A DNA stretch of 64,000 nucleotides from VXYL01 sp965243175 (GTDB lineage: Bacteria; Pseudomonadota; Gammaproteobacteria; Pseudomonadales; Azotimanducaceae). The notes below the pieces were generated by a model. That model was not told the origin of the DNA. It did no database searches and saw only the letters and a program-made list of their open reading frames with translations. The stretch spans positions 2,976,001-3,040,000 of the forward strand of contig OZ251532.1 in NCBI GenBank assembly GCA_965243175.1, in the 5' to 3' direction. The position numbers were made by a program, and so were the translations under genes. Of this stretch, positions 58,872-64,000 are shown piece after piece. Within the stretch, counting starts at the first letter, position 1; the number at the start of each line of letters is the position of its first letter.

Positions 58872-61432
58872 GCCGCGCCCTCTGGGCTGAGCCCTGGAAT
58901 GGCGACTCGCACCGCGTCTTCCAGGCGATCCACCAGCGTCACTTCCATTTCATCGCGCACTGGTGCCGGCAGCTTGGCCAGTTCCGCTTCGTTGTCGCGG
59001 GGCAGGATGACGTGGCGAATGCCGGTGCGATGCGCGGCAAGCACCTTCTCGCGGATGCCGCCCACCGGCAGGACGAGGCCGGAGAGGGTCAGCTCGCCGG
59101 TCATGGCGATGTCGTCGCGCACGCTCTTGTTGCTGTAGAGCGAGGCCAGCGCGGTGGCCATCGTGATGCCTGCCGAGGGGCCGTCCTTCGGCACGGCGCC
59201 GGCCGGCACGTGGACGTGGATGCCGTTCTCCTCGATGGTGGCGCGGTCGATCTCCAGCTGCTCCGCCACCGACCAGATGTAGGAACGCGCCGCTTGGATT
59301 GACTCCTGCATCACCTTGCCGAGATGGCCGGTGGTGATGGTCTTGTCGTCCTTGTGGGTGAGCGTGGCTTCCACGTACAGCACGTCGCCGCCCGCTTCCG
59401 TGTAGGCGAGGCCCGGCGCCACGCCGGGCGCCATGTTCGAGCGCTGGCGGTCGGTCTTGAACTTCTCCGGGCCGAGCAGGTCGGGCAGGTCGTCGGCGGT
59501 GATCGGCCCGTCGTCTTCGCGGATCGGCTGATCGAGGGCTTCCGCGCCGGTCGGATTCGGCTGCACGATCTGCCGGGCGCGCTTGCTGGCGATGCGCCCG
59601 ATCACCCGATCCAGTTCGCGTACGCCGGCTTCGCGGGTGTGGCGGCGCACGGCGCAGGAGAGCGCTTCCGGCGTGAAGGCGAGCTGCTGCTCCTTGAGGC
59701 CGGCGTTTTCGCGCTGGCGCGGAATCAGGTAGCGGCGGGCGATTTCCAGCTTCTCCAACTCGCTGTAGCCGGTGAGGTCGAGCACCTCCATGCGGTCGAG
59801 CAGCGGGCGGGGGATGCCGTCGAGGTGGTTCGCGGTGGTGATGAAGAACGCCTTGGAGAGGTCGAACGGCAGGTTCAGGTAGTTGTCGCGGAACTCCTTG
59901 TTCTGCGCCGGATCGAGAATTTCCATCAACGCGGCGGCCGGGTCGCCGCGGAAATCGCGGCCTAACTTATCCACTTCGTCGAGCATCAGCACCGGATTGC
60001 GAACGCCGGAACGCCGCACGGCTTGCAGGATGCGCCCCGGCATGGCGCCGATGTAGGTGCGGCGGTGGCCGCGCAGTTCCGATTCGTCGTGCAGGCCGCC
60101 GAGGCTCATGCGCTCGAACTTGCGCCCCATGGCGCGGGCGATGGACTGGCCGAGGGAAGTCTTGCCGACGCCGGGCGGGCCGACGAAGCAGAGGATGCTG
60201 GCCTTCGCTTCCGGGTTGAGCTTGAGCACCGCCAGCGACTCGAGGATGCGCTCCTTGACGTCTTCGAGGCCGTAGTGGTCTTCGTCGAGGACGGTTTGCG
60301 CGTTGCCGAGGTCCAGCGCGTCTTCGGTGATGACGTTCCACGGCAGTTCGGCGACCAGTTCCAGATAGCCGCGCGCGATCTGGTAGTCGGCGGCGTGGGA
60401 GGACATCTTGGAGAGGCGCTTGAGTTCGCGGTCCACCTCCTTGCGGACGTCGTCGGAGAGCTTGAGGTTGCGGATCTGTTCGCGCAGTTCGGCGACGTCC
60501 TCGTCGTCGTTCTGCTCGCCGAGGGCCTGTTCGATGACCCGCTTCTGGTGGCGCAGCATGTGTTCGCGCTGGCTCTGCTCGACCTCTTCGCGGGCCTGGG
60601 ATTGCAGATCGCGCTGCATCTCGACGACCGCGATCTCCTGGCGCAGCAGGCCGTGGATGGCCTCCATGAACGGCTGCACGTCGTCGACTTCCAGCACCTT
60701 CTGCTTCTCGGCCAGCTCGACGTTGCGGAGCAGTTCAGCGAGCCGGTACATCTGCGTGATGGGATTCTCGATGCCGCCGACCATCTGCTCGAAGAGCTGA
60801 TCGGGGTTCTGCGACATGATGTGCGCGATGCGCTTGGCGATGTCGAGGTTCTCGCGCATCAGCGCCGACGCCTTGGCGCGCTCTTCGCCGTCGTCCGGCA
60901 TGACGACGGCGGGCAGGGGGGAGACGGTCACGGCCAGGAAGGCGCTTTCGTCGTCCTTCTCGCTGGGCCGCGGGGGCTTCTCGCTGGACCGCGGGGGCTT
61001 CTCGCTGCCGCCTTTGGCCTCTTCGGCCTGGCTCTCTTCGCCGACGCTGGGGCTCTGTTTCTTGGCTGCGGCGGCTGAAGGTTCTCCCACGCTTGGTGGA
61101 GGCGCTTCGGGCTCTGGGCTGCCGGCTTGCTCGTCCAAGTTCTCGATGCGCACCCGCTGTACGCCGCGCACGATCACTTGGGCGCCGCCGTCGCGTTGTT
61201 CCACGCGGGTGACGCGGCAGATCGTGCCGACGTCGAACAGCGCGTCGCGGGATGGATTTTCGTCGTTGGGGTTCTTCTGCAGCACCGTGCAGATCAGCGA
61301 GTCGCCCTCCACGGAGGCCTTGACCGCGGCCAAGGACGCCGGGCGCCCGACGATCACCGCCTGGATCAGCTCCGGGAAGACGGCGACGTTCTTGAGCGGC
61401 AGCAGCGGCAGGGTTCGCGTCGTCAAGGTCAA
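58868..61432 (-). CDS. lon: ATP-dependent protease Lon
   Basis: 854 residues of LonA, which degrades damaged and regulatory proteins in the cytoplasm. The N-terminal LAN domain begins LPLLPLKNVAVFP. The AAA module has the P-loop GPPGVGKTS and Walker B LMLDEVDKLG. The protease domain has the catalytic S753 in KDGPSAGI and a lysine in GGIREKVLAAHR. The protein is about 70 residues longer than E. coli Lon, mostly from a hydrophilic insertion at about 108-163, rich in Ser, Pro, Glu and Lys with repeated PSVGE and SEKPPR phrases, inside the substrate-recruiting N domain. Confidence 0.95.
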   Translation of the reverse strand: MTLTTRTLPLLPLKNVAVFPELIQAVIVGRPASLAAVKASVEGDSLICTVLQKNPNDENPSRDALFDVGTICRVTRVEQRDGGAQVIVRGVQRVRIENLDEQAGSPEPEAPPPSVGEPSAAAAKKQSPSVGEESQAEEAKGGSEKPPRSSEKPPRPSEKDDESAFLAVTVSPLPAVVMPDDGEERAKASALMRENLDIAKRIAHIMSQNPDQLFEQMVGGIENPITQMYRLAELLRNVELAEKQKVLEVDDVQPFMEAIHGLLRQEIAVVEMQRDLQSQAREEVEQSQREHMLRHQKRVIEQALGEQNDDEDVAELREQIRNLKLSDDVRKEVDRELKRLSKMSSHAADYQIARGYLELVAELPWNVITEDALDLGNAQTVLDEDHYGLEDVKERILESLAVLKLNPEAKASILCFVGPPGVGKTSLGQSIARAMGRKFERMSLGGLHDESELRGHRRTYIGAMPGRILQAVRRSGVRNPVLMLDEVDKLGRDFRGDPAAALMEILDPAQNKEFRDNYLNLPFDLSKAFFITTANHLDGIPRPLLDRMEVLDLTGYSELEKLEIARRYLIPRQRENAGLKEQQLAFTPEALSCAVRRHTREAGVRELDRVIGRIASKRARQIVQPNPTGAEALDQPIREDDGPITADDLPDLLGPEKFKTDRQRSNMAPGVAPGLAYTEAGGDVLYVEATLTHKDDKTITTGHLGKVMQESIQAARSYIWSVAEQLEIDRATIEENGIHVHVPAGAVPKDGPSAGITMATALASLYSNKSVRDDIAMTGELTLSGLVLPVGGIREKVLAAHRTGIRHVILPRDNEAELAKLPAPVRDEMEVTLVDRLEDAVRVAIPGLSPEGAA

Positions 61433-61651
61433 GCTCCTCGAAGCGCTCTCATTCGGTCCGCCGTCGAGCCGGCGGCCCCGCGGCTTGCGCTCCTGCTGGC
61501 GTTAGTGAGTCCTCCGCGGCGTATTTCAACCCCTGCGACTCGCCCACGCGCAACGCCGGCGGGACCCGCGCCTTGGCCAGCGCGAGCCCCGTGCGAGGCG
61601 TGAAGAGGATGTTGCGCTCGCCCGCCGTGGGGCGAGCGATGCCGTTCGACC

Positions 61652-61921
61652 TCAGCGCCAGGGGCCGCCCCGGCGATCGGGACGCGGGCGCGCCTCGCTG
61701 ACGCGCAAGGTGCGGCCGCTCAGCTGCGACGAGTTCAAGGCGTCGATGGCTTCCTTGGCTTCCGCATCGTTCGGCATCTCGACGAAGCCGAAACCCTTGG
61801 AGCGACCGGTCTCCCGATCCATGATGACGTTGGCTTCACTCACATTGCCGTGCCTCGAAAACAGCTCCTGGAGTTCCTCCGAGCTGGTCGAGTACGGCAT
61901 GTTTCCGACGTAGATTTTCAA
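61652..61921 (-). CDS. RRM-type RNA-binding protein
   Basis: 89 residues forming one RNA-recognition motif: RNP2 is KIYVGNM at the very start and RNP1 is SKGFGFVEM, and a short Arg/Gly tail follows (RPRPDRRGG). Small glycine-rich RRM proteins of this type are common in some proteobacteria and cyanobacteria and are often cold-induced. The start is TTG 61921, supported by AGGAG 7 bases upstream and by the RRM beginning at residue 2; the only in-frame ATG would cut RNP2. The 219 bases between this gene and lon have no convincing gene, although one minus-strand frame is open. Confidence 0.88.
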   Translation of the reverse strand: MKIYVGNMPYSTSSEELQELFSRHGNVSEANVIMDRETGRSKGFGFVEMPNDAEAKEAIDALNSSQLSGRTLRVSEARPRPDRRGGPWR

Positions 61922-62143
61922 TTCGTTCTCCTGACGCACCCTTACCGGGGCTGCAACCGGGGCTGGTTCAGCCCTGTGGCGACGCGATCCAAGGTCGCAA
62001 CCATACGCCTTCGGACAGCGCATTGCCATCGTTTTTTCAAGCCGGGTTCGCGGCGATTTTTCCAAGGCGCAGGGCGGCGAGGCGACAGCGGCGCGCCGCA
62101 TCGCATACTCTCGCCCGTCGTGCGTGGCGGGGGAGCGGAAACG

Positions 62144-62797
62144 GTGGCTGACGGAGAGGCGACGGGCGCGGACATCGACGCGATGTGGAAGCGCCTGACG
62201 ACGATGGCGGCGATGCAGGAGAGCCACAACCGCTTGGTGCATCCGCAGTGGGCGCAGCAGGGCCACCACTACTATCGCGCCGTGTGGGTGGAGTGCGCGG
62301 AACTGCTCGACCACTTCGGCTGGAAGTGGTGGAAGCGGCAGGAAGCGGACCTCGAACAGACGCGGCTCGAAGTGGTGGACATCTGGCACTTCGGCCTCTC
62401 GGAACTGATGCGCGAAGGCCGCTTGGACCGCGGCGTCGCGGAGCATCTGGCGACGGCGCTGGCGAAGCCGCCGGGCGATTTCCGGCTCGCCGTGGAGCAG
62501 CTGGCGCTGTCCAGCCTCGCCAGCCGCGCCTTCGACCTCGATGCCTTCGCGGCGGTGATGCGGGCGCTGCCGCTCGGCTTCGACGGGCTGTACCGCATCT
62601 ACGTCGGCAAGAACGTCCTCAACGCCTTCCGCCAGACCCACGGCTACCAGTCCGGCAGCTACCGCAAGGTGTGGAACGGCCGCGAGGACAACGAACATCT
62701 CGTTGAACTGGCAAGCGAGTTGGACGCGGACGCGGAGGCGTTTCCGGAGCAGCTCGCCGCAGCGCTGGCCGCCCGCTACGCCGAGTGTTCGGGGTAG
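62144..62797 (+). CDS. Dimeric dUTPase-like all-alpha NTP pyrophosphohydrolase
   Basis: 217 residues of the all-alpha NTP-pyrophosphatase superfamily (dUTPase_2). The magnesium-binding pairs appear as VECAELLDHFGWKWW and LEVVDIWHFGLSE, and a late NAFRQTHGYQSGSYRK may close the active site. Such enzymes hydrolyse dUTP and dUDP to dUMP and keep uracil out of DNA. GTG 62144 was chosen as the start because GGGGGAGCGG precedes it; other in-frame GTG codons further upstream have no such site. It is followed by a membrane-protein gene 12 bases downstream. Confidence 0.82.
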   Translation: MADGEATGADIDAMWKRLTTMAAMQESHNRLVHPQWAQQGHHYYRAVWVECAELLDHFGWKWWKRQEADLEQTRLEVVDIWHFGLSELMREGRLDRGVAEHLATALAKPPGDFRLAVEQLALSSLASRAFDLDAFAAVMRALPLGFDGLYRIYVGKNVLNAFRQTHGYQSGSYRKVWNGREDNEHLVELASELDADAEAFPEQLAAALAARYAECSG

Positions 62798-62809
62798 GCC
62801 GCTCGCGGA

Positions 62810-63349
62810 GTGTCCACGTTGGCCGAGACTTCGGGAAAGGCGAGTCCTGCGCTAGGCATCGTCGCCGCAGCCTGGGGCGCGTTCGGCCTGTGCGCACTGC
62901 TCGTCTACGCCATCGTGCGCCTTTCCTTCGTGGTCGCCGACGGCTGGGACGCCGCTTGGCTGCCCCAGCACGTGGCCGTCGCCGTGGCAAACGCGGTCTT
63001 CATGGCTTGGTCCGAGGGCTACCGCGGCTTCCAGCTGCGCTTTTCGCCGCGTTCCGCGGCACGGGTGAAATGGCTTCGGCACCATGCGACGCCGCTGCGC
63101 GCCGTGCTGGCACCGCTGTTCGTGATGGGCTACTTCGATGCGCCGCGGCGGCGTCTGATCGGCGTCTACGGCCTCACGTTGGGCATCGTCGTCGCCATCG
63201 TCGTCATCCACGAGCTTGCGCAGCCGTGGCGGGCCGCGCTGGACATCGGCGTCGTGCTGGGCCTCTGCTGGGGCCTGGCGAGTTTTCTAGTGGCACTGCG
63301 CACTGCTTTCGCCGCGCCGGACTATCCGGTCTCGCCGGAGACGAACTGA
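62810..63349 (+). CDS. Integral membrane protein of unknown function
   Basis: 179 residues with about four transmembrane helices (ALGIVAAAWGAFGLCALLVY; a second around VAVAVANAVFMAW; then LIGVYGLTLGIVVAIVVIH and DIGVVLGLCWGLASFLVAL). A basic loop in the middle (RFSPRSAARVKWLRHH) probably faces the cytoplasm. The start GTG 62810 follows the dUTPase-like gene closely, so the two may be one operon. I do not recognise a named family. Confidence 0.65.
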   Translation: MSTLAETSGKASPALGIVAAAWGAFGLCALLVYAIVRLSFVVADGWDAAWLPQHVAVAVANAVFMAWSEGYRGFQLRFSPRSAARVKWLRHHATPLRAVLAPLFVMGYFDAPRRRLIGVYGLTLGIVVAIVVIHELAQPWRAALDIGVVLGLCWGLASFLVALRTAFAAPDYPVSPETN

Positions 63350-63352
63350 TCC

Positions 63353-64000
63353 TCAAACGCCGACCACTTCGTTCACGGCGGCTTGAAGCGCCTCGACCAT
63401 GCGCTCGACGTCCGTCGAGTCGATGGTGAAAGGCGGACCGAGTGCCACGATGTCGCGCACGGTGCCCGTGCCGCCGGGATAGAAGACCACGCCGTGGCGA
63501 ATCCCGGCCGCGACGACTTTGTTGGTGATGCCGTCGGCGAGAGGAAACCGCGTCAAGCTCTGTCGGTCGGCGACGATCTCCAAAGCCAGCAGCAGCCCTT
63601 GCCCGCGCACTTCGGCAACGTACGGATGCTCGTCGAACGCCTCCTTCAGCGCCGCCTTCAACGTGCCGCCGACTTCGGCCGCCCGCGCCACCAGATCTTC
63701 GCGCACGAGAATGTCCAGCACGGCATCCGCGGCCGCGCAGGCTGCCGGGTGGGCAGCGAAGGTGTGGAACATCACGTTCAGGCCAGCGGCGTCCAACGCG
63801 GCGCCCACCGCTTCGGTCGCGAACACGCCGGTGATGGGCGCATAGCCGCCAGCGAGGCCCTTGCCCGCCACCAGCACGTCCGCCGGCACGCCCCAGTGGT
63901 CGAGGCCGAACGGCTTGCCGGTGCGCCCGAAGCCGACCATCACGTCGTCGGAGAGCAGCAGCATGTCGTGGCGGTCGCACAGGGCGCGGACTTCCGGCCA
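63353..64000 (-). CDS. Class III aminotransferase, N-terminal part outside the window
   Basis: The visible 215 residues are the C-terminal two thirds of a class III PLP-dependent aminotransferase. LLSDDVMVGFGRTGKPFG holds the PLP aspartate region, VLVAGKGLAGGYAPI the Schiff-base lysine, and FHTFAAHPAACAAADAVL the conserved substrate-loop. An ATG at 63964 should not be taken as the start, because coding sense continues upstream to the window edge. The substrate is unknown; omega-amino acids or taurine-like compounds are typical for this family. It converges on the membrane-protein gene with 3 bases between stops. Confidence 0.85.
   Translation of the reverse strand, partial: WPEVRALCDRHDMLLLSDDVMVGFGRTGKPFGLDHWGVPADVLVAGKGLAGGYAPITGVFATEAVGAALDAAGLNVMFHTFAAHPAACAAADAVLDILVREDLVARAAEVGGTLKAALKEAFDEHPYVAEVRGQGLLLALEIVADRQSLTRFPLADGITNKVVAAGIRHGVVFYPGGTGTVRDIVALGPPFTIDSTDVERMVEALQAAVNEVVGV

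Noticed and set aside
61433..61651. Open minus-strand frame between the RRM gene and lon
   Set aside because: The translation has no clear start, no ribosome-binding site and no family likeness; 219 bases are within normal intergenic length.
63353..63964. Complete short aminotransferase starting at the ATG at 63964
   Set aside because: Coding sense continues upstream to the window edge and the N-terminal domain is missing, so the gene is cut by the window.
1..64000. tRNA, rRNA, CRISPR array, prophage or replication origin
   Set aside because: I looked for T-loop-like TTCGANTC phrases, regularly spaced short repeats, phage structural genes and DnaA-box clusters and found none that hold up by eye.

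Overview
The window is 64 kb of uniformly high-GC bacterial DNA. Nearly every gene has antisense and out-of-frame shadow ORFs. The housekeeping content (hslV-hslU followed by a DUF971 gene, hisI-hisG, lon, a MurA-family enzyme, an outer-membrane barrel protein) points to a Gram-negative, probably a gammaproteobacterium. Numerous CoA-, dioxygenase- and amidohydrolase-type catabolic genes, several insertion elements and one enormous modular surface protein would fit a marine or host-associated lifestyle. That ecological reading is inference.

Layout. 1-5.5 kb: a minus-strand run of an unknown gene, hisI, hisG (4-bp overlap) and a single-chain biotin-dependent acyl-CoA carboxylase. 5.7-11.3 kb: a frameshifted Eis-like acetyltransferase, a small DUF4258/YgiT-type pair, a DUF4143 AAA ATPase behind a perfect dyad, a ThDP enzyme and a decayed PIN-like gene. 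11.3-17.2 kb: a Gfo/Idh/MocA-aldo/keto reductase fusion, a cupin, a class III aminotransferase, a double-hotdog MaoC-type dehydratase and a PhyH dioxygenase. 17.2-21.5 kb: DUF971, hslU and hslV, with an 857-bp IS5-type element inserted in the hslV leader, then an Rpn-family nuclease gene. 21.7-34.5 kb: SDR, crotonase, secreted protein, D-aminoacylase-like amidohydrolase, a voltage-gated channel with filter TLEDWTD, zinc alcohol dehydrogenase, a MurA-like enzyme with Asp at the usual catalytic Cys, a VOC protein, an OmpV/MipA-like barrel, a GST and a PEGA/SUMF1 protein.

34.7-37.2 kb is a second Rpn gene broken twice: by a 1.4-kb IS110-type element, itself carrying a frameshifted transposase and a structured non-coding end, and by a 48-bp mobile palindromic repeat. 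Removing both restores an open frame of 343 codons. 37.5-57.5 kb is one gene of about 20 kb. It encodes a secreted protein of about 6,660 residues: six calcium-motif/GLUG/Ig-like super-modules, an array of about 18 Calx-beta-like domains that includes a three-copy 1.46-kb higher-order repeat, and a fibronectin III/Ig-like/leucine-rich-repeat tail. A single missing base near 38127 separates the signal peptide from the rest. 57.5-64 kb: an AAA ATPase, lon, an RRM protein, a dUTPase-like protein, a membrane protein and a truncated class III aminotransferase.

No tRNA, rRNA, CRISPR array or replication origin was seen. At least four loci carry apparent single-base indels, so either recent gene decay or residual assembly error must be kept in mind.
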